Shown in pieces: positions 46,126-59,189 of a DNA stretch of 64,000 nucleotides; position 1 is the stretch's first letter, and each line of letters begins with the position of its first letter. The DNA is from Beta vulgaris subsp. vulgaris (Eukaryota > Streptophyta > Magnoliopsida > Caryophyllales > Amaranthaceae). The translations under genes were made by a program, and so were the position numbers. The notes beneath the pieces are model-generated. The model was not told the origin of the DNA. It saw nothing but the letters and a program-made list of their open reading frames with translations, and did not search any database. The stretch is taken from positions 52,332,283 to 52,396,282 of the forward strand of contig NC_079205.1 in assembly GCF_026745355.1 (NCBI RefSeq), in the 5' to 3' direction.

Positions 46126-47982
46126 TAGGTAGTTCATGTACATTGCAAGTACGAACAATTAGATGCTGTTAAATCAATTACTATGCATTAGTAGTTGTGG
46201 TCTGTTCTGTTTTGTGTTAGGGTGATCAATTTGTTGGATTAGGCAGCCAAGCCAAGTATGTGAAAGGTACTAATTAACACTTACATTGTCATCTTTTGAA
46301 GTTTAGTGTATGGTTTGAAGCAGCGCGTTATGAGAATGTAGAACTGAAACAGTTGCATTTCCTTTATTTTGTTATAATCCCTCACATTGAAATGAGTCGA
46401 AGAAAAATTGAACTAACCTTAAATGTGTGGAGACAAACACAACCATTTGTTTGTTAATCTCATTAGGACAATGTTGTGTATTATTAGCTGCAATTATTTG
46501 ACCATTTAGTTTTAATCTCCTCTTTCTTGTGGCCAGTTGTGGGTTTGGATGTACATCGAGCTTCTATTTAGTTAACTTTTTCTTTAAAATGTTTCTTGGT
46601 AGGAAACGCATGTGAGTATAAATACTACCATTGTTCCTATTATACACTTTGCTTTTGACCATAATCACTTTGAAAGTGGAAAAAAAAAAGAAACTATAAC
46701 GAGGAAAAAAATGAAAGAGAGGAGGAGAAGTATTGAAAGAGAAGAAAAGGTAAGTAAAGGTACATGTATTTCATAAGGACGGAGTGATTTAACAAAAGAT
46801 GTGGGGGCACTGGGTTGTATCTAAGAGCATCCTTGTTCATGGTTAAGCATGTAAAATGTGTAAGAACTGGGAGGGTAAGAATTGGGAGGGTTACTACGAC
46901 ACTTACAATGTCACACAATAAAGACAATCAACTAACTATTCAAACCAACAACTTAAATAATGACAATTATTTATCACCAACTAAAATCAACAATAATGTA
47001 GTAGCAAATCTGATAGGATATATTTAGAATCTATTTAATATGTAAGTGTTTACTTAGACATATCTATTTATAAAAGTGTTTATTTAGAGATAATATTTAT
47101 TAGTATTCTATTTAGTTTATGATATGTTTTTCTAGTTCTACTTTTATTAGGTTTTATATGATATACTATAAATACCTTTTTGGGTTGATAATAATACGAA
47201 TTTTTTCCCTTTCAATCTATTTTGTCAAAATAATCAAAAACAAAAAGAATGAAAGCAATCAACACGCACGAATTATACGTGGAAAAAACCCTTTCAATGT
47301 AAAGAGTAAAAATCATAGGACCGTTTGAGTAGTTCATCTTTAATTTCTCTTATTGAAAATTGAGGGGGAAAATAACCCCAAATCAGGCTATAAAGGATTC
47401 ATAACTCACCAACAAACACAAACTATAAGAGATCAAAAATAGAGAGCAAAAGGTGTAGAATTCACCCAGAACATAGTAGCTCTGTCCAGCAGCAATTTCC
47501 AAAAAACTAGAGCAGTACTAAAACACGATCCAACTGCCTAGATTGAAGTTGCAAATGTCCCCCAACAAGCTTTCAAAATTTCAGCACAAACGAACAACGT
47601 TTGCGCATTGGTCGGACCTTTTACTCGTAGCCGTGCACATAACTACAAGCTTAGGGTTTCTCTTATAAAAGTGCTTTTGTGTGTCTTATATTTTAAAAAT
47701 AATGCTCACTTTTTTATTAACTGTACATCTAGCTTACACTTCAAGATGCTTTTTTTTTAAAGCCAAAATATAGAGCTAGTGGACTAAACAATAGCTAAAC
47801 AAGGTCGACTCTAAAAGGCCCAAATACGACCAAATTAAAAATATTATTATATATTTACTACTTGGACTGGACCCACAATAAAATTTACAGATTATAAAAA
47901 AAAAAGGAAATTATTATTTTTTTACTAGAATACCTTTAAATCAATTAAGCCAAATGTTGTATTCTTATGAAAGTAGTTATAT
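46126..47982. other. Intergenic DNA with repeat fragments
   Basis: The 3' UTR of the GPI gene is followed by AT-rich DNA. A Stowaway-like fragment lies at about 46636-46790, and an LTR-like block with TATAAATACC lies near 47166. The region 47330-47650 is transposon-like. No coding sequence is supported. Confidence 0.4.
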
Positions 47983-48117
47983 GGATAGGAGTTAGCTCAA
48001 GTGGGTAGAGCGCTCTTGCTTGACCCTTGAGCTAAGGGGTTCGATCCTTACCCCTAGCATTATGTTGGGATATTTCCTTAATATGCTATACATGCCTTAT
48101 CAGGCACCAGCCAATAT
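47983..48117 (+). mobile_element. tRNA-derived SINE
   Basis: 135 bp flanked by a perfect 13-bp duplication AAAGTAGTTATAT (47970-47982, 48118-48130). Internal polymerase III boxes: A box TAGCTCAAGTGG (47993-48004) and B box GGTTCGATCC (48038-48047). The D-arm-like part pairs, but the T and acceptor stems do not, so it is not a functional tRNA. The 3' end lacks a poly-A tail and ends CCAATATA. Confidence 0.85.
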
Positions 48118-48130
48118 AAAGTAGTTATAT

Positions 48131-49852
48131 AAGTTTTGTATCTTGAAGCTCAAGATCTAAAATTTTGAAGTGATAAACTAAATTTTGTAGTGCGAAGGTC
48201 GTCATAAACTAATTTGAGACTAATTAGACAGGGTGCACAAGAATTGGTATTGAGAATGATATTTGATCAAATTCTTTAACATTCCATTACCGTTTCGTGA
48301 GGTCGACAATTTCCCAACAAGTCAGAAAGGGAAGAGGAATGAATGACCCACCACTCCACCAGGCCACCACTTTTGTTACACCAAGCAAAAAGGTCTTAGC
48401 GGAATCCAGCTTGGCAGATCCGTAAGTGCAAATCCGCAAGAGATGAGATGATCTCACCAAATTGGAATATTCAACTTATTTGGACCACACAATATGGGAA
48501 ACTACTAGTCTATTACTATAACTGTAATTCAATAAACAATGTATTGGGTACTAACAGTCTAGCACTCTAGTTCACCAAGTCACCACTACACATTTTGATC
48601 TATAATGCTAGCAGCTACACTATAGGTGCTAAACGAGTCGATATGATTATGGATTAGTCGCTTCGGATTAGATCTATTTCAAATCTTCTTATTCTCAGGT
48701 CGGATTCGACCGGGACCCGATTCACTTTTATAGTGGGAGAAATGAGAATCATAGTTGACAACATAGCTCGGATTAATTTGGCTCGAATCATTTTAACATA
48801 AAGCCCACAAGTTTGCCTATAGCTCCACCATTATTAATATGATATCCTTCAACTTTTGACAAACTGTACAGATTAGTTTTTAGACTTCTTTTCAAAAGGC
48901 ATCATACTAATGAAGTAGACAAACTCTTCTAAACTAGATAATTCGACACTTTTTTTATCTCTTCAACGTGGGACTTGAGAGATATGGTTAGCATTTTGGT
49001 CAGGTCAATTTCTCATATGTTTGATTTGGGAAGGATCTATATCGATTTAGGACATTTAGGATCTCAAAGCAAATTTAGATGATCAGTTTCAGGTCTAATT
49101 TGTGTCTCGAATTAAGTCAGATTTGTCAAGTCTATTAGACTACTCCCTTCGTTTCTATATATGAGTAGATGACACGTACAATATATCAACTGATATTTGA
49201 CAATTACTTTCTCTCACTTTGTATTAATATATATTGTGAATAATTAGTATTAATAAGTAAATTCTGAAACAATTTTAACGGTATAAAGGTTCCTCGATAT
49301 CGTAGGTCATTATGGAATACGGAGTGGCACCCGTATTTCATCTTCCTGGGTGAAGGCTGGTTTTTAGAAGAGACGACACAGTTCAATAACTACTCCATTA
49401 AAGTAATAAAAAGATTGTTAAAGTTTAGTTCAGTAAAAATTATCTGTAAAATAGTCTCAACTTTCACCCGTCTTCTCAAAATAATCCCAACTTTTGAAGG
49501 TATCTTCTCAAAATAAGCCAAACTATATTTTTTTCTTGCCTGCAATAATCCATTTTAGGTTTATAATATGTTGAAAATTAATAGTTCAGATTATTTTTAG
49601 AAAGTACCTCATAAAATTGAGATTATTTTATCTCATAAAATTGAGATTATTTTATAATAATTCAAAGTTGGAATTATTGTAAGAGACTAATGAAAATTGA
49701 GATCCTTAACTATTTCGTAAATTTTGAGGCATAATTTGCTCCTCCAAAAGCACCTTTAATATCGACAGACGACAGTTGACAACTCTCAAAGAAACCATAG
49801 CGACGTAAAGAAACGAGGAAGAAGAGGAGAGAAAAATCTGAGTTTTCCTTCA
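48131..49852. other. Intergenic region upstream of the synergin-like gene
   Basis: Contains a Stowaway-like single end near 49141 and a MITE-like inverted repeat at about 49420-49715 (separate entry). The 5' leader of the next gene starts around 49760. No gene is recognised. Confidence 0.45.
49420..49715. mobile_element. MITE-like inverted repeat, same family as AMI1 intron 6
   Basis: Contains TCTCAACTTTCACCCGTC and CTCAAAATAATCCCAACTTT at the left and inverse words (TTGAGATTATTTTAT, CAAAGTTGGAATTATTG) at the right. Boundaries are approximate. Confidence 0.45.
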
Positions 49853-52800
49853 ATGGCGGAACTCGACGACGACACTTTTACTTTTGGTAATTTCAAGTTC
49901 GCACCTTCTCCTCCACCTCAACCTCAACCTCAATCTCAGCCTCACATCAATGGCGTCACTTCCACCTCCAACAACGACATTTGGGGAAATTCCTTCGCTC
50001 AATCCCAATTCAACCTCCCCAACAATGACGTCTCTTCATCACCCGCCAAATCGTCCAATTGGGCCCAACCCACATCCGGCCCATCCCCAATTAGGGCCGA
50101 TCCGGGCAAGTCCCCGAAGCCCAAAGGAGCTATACCCTTATCCTTGTTTGGCGAAGTTGAAGATGAAGAAGAAAGTAATGATGATAATTCTAATGCTAAC
50201 ATTAATGGCTGGTTTGATCCGAACAAATCATTTCAAAATGGCAAATTTGGGCTTGATAAGATTAATGGGTCGGGTTTGGTGGGTCCAGATTTGAATGTTA
50301 ATAGTAATAATAATAGTAACAATAACGATGAAGATGATGATGATGAAGATGATGAATGGGAATTTAAGGGTGCATTTTCTGGAAATGGTGTTGTCGAAGA
50401 ACATAATTTAAAGGTAAAATACTTGATCTTTTGTTTTTGTTTTTCCCCTTTTCTTTTGTTGAGGTGTTTGTAGTTCAGATTAAAGTGTGTGCATTTGATA
50501 TCTTATTGTATATAACTATGTAGTTTGGATTAAAGTGTATTGATGATCTTATTGTATAGTACAATAACAACAACGTAAGCTTAGTTTTAAACTGATTTAG
50601 GGTCGGCTAACATGAACCGTCATAAGACATTGTTTCTGTACTGTGACAAATGAAACAATGAGATCATCTTATTGTGTAGTGCTGATAGTAGTTTGGTGTT
50701 TTGTTCTTTTTTTTTTTGTTAGGAACAAGGTGGTTTTGTGGTATCTAGATCCAAGGTGGAGCATTTGGCAATGATGGACCAAGAAAAGCAGGCCGGTATT
50801 GTTGAACACCGAAAATGTTGTTTCAATGTTGTTAACTAGTAATTGTGTGTCTAGATGATTTTATGCTGTTTTATGTGGGATTGTGAACTTTAAAATATTG
50901 AGGATTGTGTGCTCATTAGTTTTTCTGTCTTTTCCAGTTGAATTTTGAGTGTAGTAGTGTAGCTTAGAACGCGGATAGCACAGTTATGATTTCAATGCGA
51001 ACTGGTGCTTGGTTGAAGTGCTTAATGGTTGTCACCCTTAGGAGTGATAGATCACTCTGGCTTTCGCCCAATCACATTGAAGAGTTTTAGGTGTGTGGAG
51101 GAATGGTTAGCCCATTTTAGTGAGCAGGTTGATCCCTGGTATCGGAGTAAAAAGTCAGATACCATGTCTCTTTCGCAACCATACTCGTTTTGTGTCAAGC
51201 TAATTATGGTGTTGATTATGTTGTATGTGGATCCATTGATTGCTGGGAGTATGGTGTTATCATCCACTGTAGAGGAAGTGAATATGTGTTGCATTATGCT
51301 AGAGTATTATGTTTAAGTTTTATGCAATCTTCTGATTTGCTGTGATCGGTTGAGTTAGGGCATCAATCCACTTGGAAGTTTCTGTTGGGAAATGTGACAT
51401 TGGTTTTGACATATTTCAACCATCTTGTTCATTGATAGGTCAGGATGCTTTCAATTCTGTTGACTACAAGCCTGCTTCCATCAGTTTCACACCTCAATCT
51501 AGTGATTTTTTTGCCGTGCCATATGGGAATGGAGCTGATCAATGTTCCAGTGGAATGGATGTTGGTTTCAAGTCATCCACAAACACAACCAATGGTATTA
51601 CGTGGGATCCCTTTTCTAGAGCTGAAGACATTGGCAATGGAAATGGAATAAGTGCAAGTCCAGTAAACAAAAATGGGACTGGGGCTAATCATCAATCTAG
51701 TGTAATGGATGTTGGTTTCAAGTCAACAATAAGCACAACAACTGGCTTGGTGTGGGATCCTTTCCCTGGAGGCGTAGATATTGGCAACGGAAGTCAAGTA
51801 AATGCAAGCTTGATAAATGAAGATGGGCATGGGGATAATCATCAACCAAGTACAATGAATGTTGGTTTAAAGTCAGCCACAAGCACAACAAACGGTGTCA
51901 TGTGGGATCCATTTTCTGTAGTTGAAGACATTGGCAATAGAAGTGGGATAACTGCAAGTTCAGTAAATGGAGAGGAGGAGTTTGATGATTTTGGGGATTT
52001 CATTGATGCATCTCAAGAAGTAATGTCAAACGAGCAGGTGATTTGAGGTTTATCTTCAGTTCAATTAGCATCAATTACTATCCCCTCAAAAAATAAAAAG
52101 CATTAATTACTGTCTGCACTCTGTAATATCTTATCATCTATCCATTTTGGTTGTGGCAGGAGCAAGTGGTTGGTCACACAAATTCTGCTGAAGCTCAGCT
52201 ATCAAATGGAGAAGTCCAGGTCCGCATTTCCGGTGCTTATTCAATGTCTGGTCTATACTCTATAGTGAATTTTATGTATCAAACACACCTAGTTGCCACC
52301 TGTAGTGGTTTCCGTTTGTCATTTATCCACTAACAAAGTAACAATAACTTCACCATTGACAATTGACATCATCCATGATTGTTGATTGTTTTCTATCTGC
52401 ACTTACATGAATGCAACTGAGAAAAATTGGTTTTTGGCTCTTTGTTTTAATGAGCTCTCTGGACTAAGGGAGAGGGGTACTATTGGTAGTGCACAATCAT
52501 TCAATTAGGAGTTAGCTTGAGGAATAAGTTAGAGAGTTAGTTAGGAAAGAAATTTTATAAATACAGGAGATTAAGGAAAAAGAAATCATGCTGAACATTT
52601 CTGAAAGCTTGATAACTATCTTAAGTTTCAGTAATCTTCAGGTTATCAATTAAAGATCAGTTCTATTATTTAATCATCATCTTAGACCAGAATTAGTCAT
52701 GGCAATTCATTACAGTATTGCTCTGTTTCACAATAAACTTGGACTTCCTGGAGTAAGATATCTATACATAACACTTATTTTTTTCCCCTGTTCAATTTCT

Positions 52801-55271
52801 AGGAGAAGCAAAATCAAACAGAACATTCTAGAGGAGCGTTGCCACTGTCTCTTTTCAGTGATGATACAGAAGAATCCAGTAATTGTTTGGATCTTTCAAA
52901 TGAAGTGGTCCATATGCCTACTCTTAGTCCTGGGAATAGCTTCAATGGCCAGGGTTCAGTGTCTATTAATGATCTCATATCAAATCTGTATAGTCAAGCA
53001 CAGTGTACTTCAGTTGATTCTGCTGGAAAACCTGCTGAAAATGGGATGCACTCCCCTCTAAAGGCAACAGTAACAGCCCCATTGCATGGAGATGATCGTT
53101 CCTGGGAATTTAAAGGTGCAATTTCAGATAATGGAGTTGGAGAACAGTTTTCCCCTGTTATTCCGGGGAATATGGCTCAGAAACAGACGGAGATCTTATC
53201 AGAATTGCAAAGTTATACCATTTTTTATGACCAATTGAGGGAATCATTATGCTTTCTTCTTTCATGCCAACTTGATGAGCTAAAGGTTTGTGTTTTTCTG
53301 TTGGTTTTTATTTTAATCTATTAGTTACTTGTTCTTCGACATTGACATGAAATCTGCTTGATGTAGAAAGCTCGAAATTCTGATGCTGTAACTGGCAATG
53401 GAGGGATCGAAGAAGCTCTTGATGATGAAATTCAGGTTGGTAAATTTTTTTCCCCTTCATTATTCAAAAGGAATCCTGCTGACTAAAATGTGTTTCCGAT
53501 TTAGTTGATTCATCTGAGTTCTTTAGAAAGAAAGATAAATGTTTTATCTGCTGTCATCTTATTCCTTTGCTTTTCCTTTATAGGAGGCTTTCAAACTATT
53601 GGAGGAAAGTGTGATGTCTACGGAAGTTTTTTCACAGAAAGGCCATGAGAGATACAGTTGCTTAAACAAGTTACTTGAGGTTCTGCAAGAACCAAAGTTC
53701 AATGTGATTGAATCAGATTTTTCATTGTCAAAAAGATTGCAGTTGGTATGCCTTCCTTACAAAATTGAATTCTTTCCCAGAAATTCTATTTACTGATGAT
53801 AGTTTCAGTTGAAATTTCATACCAATCAAAAAATCTATAAGTATCATAATGCTGGCATTGTGCCCCATATATCTCAAATATCTTTGACTCGAGCAAGCTT
53901 AATTTGATTTACTTTTTGCTTTTTACTCGTCAACTGTTGTGCATTATCTTGCTTTGTTCCCTGTGGCCTTTATAATCATGTGTATACTGTATATGTACTT
54001 AGGCAGCAAATGAGTGGAAGGTTGCCGCTGAACTTTTGAGGCATGCAATGTCAATGCTGAAAATTATATCTCTGGGATCAGCTGATGAGCAATGTATTTA
54101 TGCTTCCACTTGGTTCAGAATTATTAATGTTTGTGTTCAAGAGTTGAAATATGGTGTGTCCATATGGAAAAGGGCATCAGAGAAGAATGTGCAACACCAG
54201 ATCTTATCCGACTCTCGAGGTAGAGTGCTAATGTCACATGGTAGTGTGTTTTATTGCTATTTGAGCTACCTCATATTATTGAATGTTAAGATCTATAAGA
54301 AGTATGAATAATTACTATTCTATAGTAGTCTCTAGGCTTTGAAAGTTGAAACTTCATTATTGGACTTTACTTGACCTGCTTATTACAGGTCAAAATTATA
54401 TTCAAGCCCTTGCAGAAATTTACAAGGTTGTGGAGCTTCTTGAGCTGTCAGCAAAAGTTTACAAGCCATGGATACTTCTAAATGGGTCTCATACTTCACA
54501 AATTCTCAGTGCTTTGGATGAGTGTGATGCTTTATGGTCAAATTCAGGTTTGGAGGAAGCCGTCCAGAGTTTATCAGATAATGTTGATTTTGGATGTAGT
54601 GAAACTGCAAAGGCGTTACTTGCCGCTATCAAGAATATGCGTGAAATTGATATATTTTCTATGCATGAGCGTGTTTTCATTCAACATAAATCTATCTGTC
54701 GGCTATCCTTGCTTCCCCAAGAAATGCTAGCCGGTAAAAAATTCTCTCCATTAGTTCTTTTCCTTACTAAAAAACAAATGATAAAGGCAACTTAATTAAC
54801 AGGTTTAATCCCAACAAGGCCTTCAAATAGTAATCTCAGCTACCCTATTAATTAAAAAATAAATCTCAGGTGTCGTTGCTTGCATGGAACATCTATGAAC
54901 TTAAATTAAATGTATATGCAAGCAAATTAGCAAAGTTTACTTGAGATTTTACCAGAGATGAGTGTTGGTCCGTTATTGTTAAAAATGTCCGTGGTTGAAA
55001 TTAATCGTGTAAACTTTGATGTTTGAGTTTTTTTTCTTGTTAAAAGTGCACTTTGGCCTCATTTTTTATACAGAGAACTTGCATTATATTGTATCCTTGC
55101 TTAATTCATGGTAATATCTCATTTTAAACATAACATATTTGTTTCTCCTTCCTATCAGACTTAAAGACAGTCATGTGGGATGATAAGGCTTACTATCTGA
55201 ACTTGGCTAATTTGTGGGCAAATCTGATTAGTCGTGATCCACCGCAGCTACCTCTTTTGCGAGTTAGTTGA
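49853..55271 (+). CDS. Synergin/aftiphilin-like clathrin-adaptor accessory protein (putative)
   Basis: Ten exons: 49853-50413, 50723-50795, 51439-52037, 52160-52219, 52803-53285, 53367-53435, 53584-53745, 54003-54219, 54389-54733 and 55159-55271, giving 893 residues. The first half is disordered, acidic and Asn-rich, with short linear motifs: PLSLFGEVE (95-103) and PLSLF again near 445, WEFKGAF (169-175) and WEFKGAI (532-538), WDPF at 267, 317 and 367, and EFDDFGDF (392-399). DPF, WxxF and DDFGDF motifs bind adaptor ear domains in animal synergin-gamma and aftiphilin, so a role in clathrin trafficking is inferred. The second half is helical, with conserved-looking stretches such as NYIQALAEIYKVVELLELS. 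Three 50-residue repeats carry the WDPF motifs. No catalytic domain is visible. Confidence 0.8.
51555..51977 (+). repeat. Three in-frame 150-bp repeats in the synergin-like gene
   Basis: Units start at 51555, 51705 and 51855, each encoding about 50 residues of the form MDVGFKS...WDPF...EDIGN. The third unit is shortened and runs into EFDDFGDF. All lie in exon 3. Confidence 0.9.
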
Positions 55272-57212
55272 GTAAATAGTTTTGGGAAATGCGTGAGATC
55301 ATCTCTGAAATACCTACATAGAAGTTTCAGGTCTCCTGTTAAAGACAGGGCTCTTGACCATCAAAACACAGCTGCTTATCGGAGTCCTTTGCAAAAAGCC
55401 TGCCGATGATGGTTTATGTGTTTACGTTGTGAAAGTCTGAAGGCTCAATGATAGCTCTAGCCGATTTTGCCATATATATATTCTTTGTTTTTTTGGGTTT
55501 ATTTGCATCTGATATATCATTCTTTTATAGTAAGTGTAACATAGTGCCTCAGGTATAGAAATGTGTATGGACGGGCTACAATGCTACAATAATAAGCAAT
55601 GTTCCCGAAAGTGTATTTATTGGAAAAAGAAGAAAGATCTTCACTTGTGTAATAAATTTACCATTTTATTTGCAGATTTCTGTTTGAGATACTCTGTTGT
55701 GTGCTCCTCTAAAATCGATGAAGAAACTTTATTCTGTACTATATATATGAACTGTTACAGTGTTCTGTGTAAACTTGCTGTATATTTTGCGTTTTACCAG
55801 CAGGATTCCTACATGAACTTGCTCTGGAAAGTAAAAACAATCACAAAACAAGTAATACTTATGACGTGAAATCATTGGTAAAAAATTGTTGTCTTTACTC
55901 TTCTAATTATTTCACCTCATCAACTTAAACTTCCCTTGTTCCCATAATCAAATCTTTGTATTATATAGCTTCTACCAGCTAAGTTCATAAGTTGGAGATA
56001 AACAAACTCAAACTGCTGACATGTTGACAGTGCTTGAAGGAGGCAATAGAGTCATCTAGGCTTGTGTATGAGCCCGAAGAAAGCACCAAACACTTGTTGG
56101 GAGAGTTTTACCTCAAATCAAACTTGTCCCAATCGAAATTCGAACTAGTGATCTATTAGATTCGGAATATTGTGTAGATCTCAATATACAGAATTAAACT
56201 GTCGTCTATCAGACTCCCTGTCTACCTTAGGCCATAGAAGGCAACAATACACAATAACTCATCCTAGTAACACAAAGCTTACAACGTTAATGATGAATTA
56301 AGTGTAAGACAAATGGTGTCATTTTCAATGATCTAGCTGTAAATGACTAATTTGCTACTATAGTATTACAGTAACTAAGCACTAGTATGGGATATGTAAC
56401 ATGACCTTAATCTTACAAGCACTAAAAGAAAAAGTAGAATTGCTAAGTCAAATGATCGTGGTTGCACTAAATTGACAAATAATAGCCGTGAAAAGTACTG
56501 AAGTGGTCGTTTTCAAAGCCCAACATGAATTTGTACCACATGAAATATCAATCATTCATCAATGAGTGAAGAAGAGCACACAAAATGAGTTGTGTTGTGT
56601 CCTTTGCTATGGAGCCATCTACGTCTGATCTTCTCTGTTCAACACCCAAAACAACAAAACAGATTTTGTATTTAATTCTTTAGATTGGGAAGTTAGGCAT
56701 TGGGACATTCATAGGTGCAAATTGACAAAGAAAAACCCGAACGAGTCATTTTTGTACGGATGGTAACAAAAACAAGAGCATATGGCTAGTCACCAACTCA
56801 TTAGTGTGGTTCTTGCAATTAGAAGTTTAGAACGTGCAATTGTATTAATTTGTGTGGCTAATTTGATCTGCACAAACCTATTGACAAGGAAATGTCAAGA
56901 AGGACAAGTTTCATCATTTATCTTAGCAATTATTGGCTAAAATGTACTTTATTCATTTCAAAATACTTGACACACTTCTTTCGACACATTTATCAATAAC
57001 CATTTATATCTCTAATTCCTTATAAATTGAAACTATAAAAAGTTAATATTATGAAAATATATGTCAAAATGAATCAATTAGATCCCACGTGATTATATTT
57101 TTTTACGTGGAAATCACAAAACATGGTCAAGCAAGGGAGAGAGTGCGTGAATAGTGTAAGAATCAAACGGTGTCAAGTATGTTGAAACGAATGAAGTATT
57201 ATACATAGGGCC
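55272..57212. other. 3' region and intergenic DNA
   Basis: The 3' UTR of the synergin-like gene is followed by about 1.5 kb with no recognised gene. The open frame at 55561-55869 lacks supporting features. A Stowaway-like pair of inverted ends (about 56953 and 57190) may mark another MITE. Confidence 0.45.
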
Positions 57213-57479
57213 TGTAATACCCCTCATGATTGCTTTAAAGGGATTTAACATGCTCTACTTATTCCAACAAGATGCATCTTTCTTTTAGGAAGCTTATTTC
57301 CTTAGCTACTCGTTGGGAGTAGTACAAGGATGGGTGACCTCTTGGAAAGTTTCTCAGGGTGTGCACGAGTAAGGACAAAATGCGTCGGAGGAACTTGTGT
57401 TGGTTATTTAAGACAGTTGTTGGCCCTAGATACGCATTGGTGACGATAGACTCGATTTCGAAAGAGTCGGTATGTTACA
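57213..57479 (+). mobile_element. Cassandra-like LTR carrying a 5S rRNA-derived segment
   Basis: 267 bp from TGTAATACCCCTC to GGTATGTTACA. At 57316-57350 it matches the 3' part of plant 5S rRNA (GAGTAGTACAAGGATGGG, TGACCTCTTGGAAAGT), including the internal C-box of the polymerase III promoter. LTRs with an embedded 5S promoter are the hallmark of Cassandra TRIM elements. No second LTR, primer site or clear target duplication was found, so it is a solo LTR or fragment. Confidence 0.75.
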
Positions 57480-57691
57480 AGGCATTTGGGCTCGTCCACT
57501 TGATCCGATCAAGTCTACATTACAAAGTTTTAACTTTTAGGCCATATGACATGAATCTCTCACACAAGAAAAGAATGACAAAGAAAAAGATTAATTACGG
57601 TTTGAAATCTATCTCCCACTATTTTTGTCTGATGTTTTATGTATACTTCACATAGTTGGTCTTATAAGAGATTGCCTACTTTTAAATTTAT

Positions 57692-58110
57692 GGATTTTTC
57701 ACCATATATCCCTTGCATATTTTTTATATATACCATATCCCTTCAATGTTTTTAATATTCACCATATACCCCTAAATTTCTTGATAATTCACTAATTAAT
57801 CTTTATTTCACTCATTTACCATAACAAATCAGCAAGGCCAAAGAAGAAGGAAGAGAGTTATGGAGGAATAGTGACAAAAGAGGTCATTTGTGGTGTTTTA
57901 ATGGTGGTCCATTAAAGTTAACAACTCAAATAGCGGTTAATTAGGGTTTGATAAGGGAACTAGAGGTTAATGACTAAATATTTGACGGCTATTAGTCATT
58001 AAGTATATATGGTGAATTTTGAAGAAATTGAGGAGTATATGGTGAATTTTGAAAAGTGTGAGGATATATGATGAATAAAAAAAATTGTCTAGATATATGG
58101 TGAAAAATCC
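57692..58110. mobile_element. Fold-back MITE with repeated motif in its arms
   Basis: The ends GGATTTTTCACCATATA and TATATGGTGAAAAATCC are inverted. Each arm (about 100 bp) contains three or four spaced copies of TTCACCATATA-like words. The flanks TTTAAATTTA and GTTTAATTTA resemble an imperfect 9-10-bp duplication, suggesting a Mutator-type MITE. No coding. Confidence 0.65.
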
Positions 58111-59189
58111 GTTTAATTTAAGATGAGGCAACGGTCCAAACCCAATATCAAGAAGAGCACGGACCAACCTTCTAAATATATATAGTGACCAGTTTAATCT
58201 ATTTAGTGATCAATTTAATTTTTTTGTGACCAATCTAATTCTAGTCCATTTAATAATCACATTCTTTATTCTATTTAGTGGATAGTTTAATCCATTCGAC
58301 AAGACTAACCGATTATTTTTTAAAATTGTATATTGTAGTTCGACGTTCAAAGGAAAACAAAACAAAGGAAGGAGAAGAGAATAGCGACGACTAGTTAGTG
58401 TGTGATGTATAGGGATAGTGTTGAGTTAATTGAGTGAGATAAGGTTGTTTTTATCTATGTTAAAATTAGACCGTCTATAACAATCATTTTTATATTTCAC
58501 GAGTGTTATTATTGAAATAATAAGATCCTTTGAGAATCATATAAACTAATATATACTGGTTTGTTTATAAGACACTCATAATTTAATCTTTTAAGAGTGA
58601 TTTTCTATTTATTAATTCGTTTCTAAAAAGTTAATAATTTGAAATTGCATATTGAACTGAATCTTATAAGTTCACAATTTACACATCAACACATGGCTAT
58701 CTTCTTCCTTAAACATTGATGAGAATAAACTGTTCAAAATTTGTAAAAATTGACTTAAAAAAAAGTCGGACAACGCAAACTAGAGTGGGACAAAGGGATC
58801 AAGATCATTAGAGTCAAACATAAGCTGTTGTACAAGATTCTTTTAGTTTGTAATGATTGAAATTTCTAAAGAATTACTATCTGTACTTCAGAATTCAGAT
58901 AAGACTCAAGGGACTAGAAAAGAGGGGAAAACAAACGTAACAACTAAAATGAGTCAAGAGTTTACAACTGTAGTGACTAGTGAGTAGTCATATTTCTTGT
59001 ACTATTCAAGTCATCATTCCATCGACCAAGCCAAGAAAAGTGCATTGTTTTAACTTTTAACCTTAGACTAACTAATATTGGTTAGTGATTATAAATTACA
59101 ATAGTTATTCCAATATCGACTTTGAACTCATTAATCGGAGTATATACATATGTAACTGTTGTGCATGTACATGTTATGTTTTATGCACA
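58111..59189. other. AT-rich intergenic DNA
   Basis: No gene or terminal repeats recognised. Short repeats of the type GTGACCA..TTTAAT near 58190-58290 are low complexity. Confidence 0.4.

Noticed and set aside
47991..48060. Possible functional tRNA gene
   Set aside because: A and B boxes are present but the T stem and acceptor stem do not pair, and the unit is flanked by a 13-bp duplication, so it is a SINE.
55561..55869. 102-codon open frame downstream of the synergin-like gene
   Set aside because: Cys/Tyr/Phe-rich translation of AT-rich 3' flank, with no domain or gene context.
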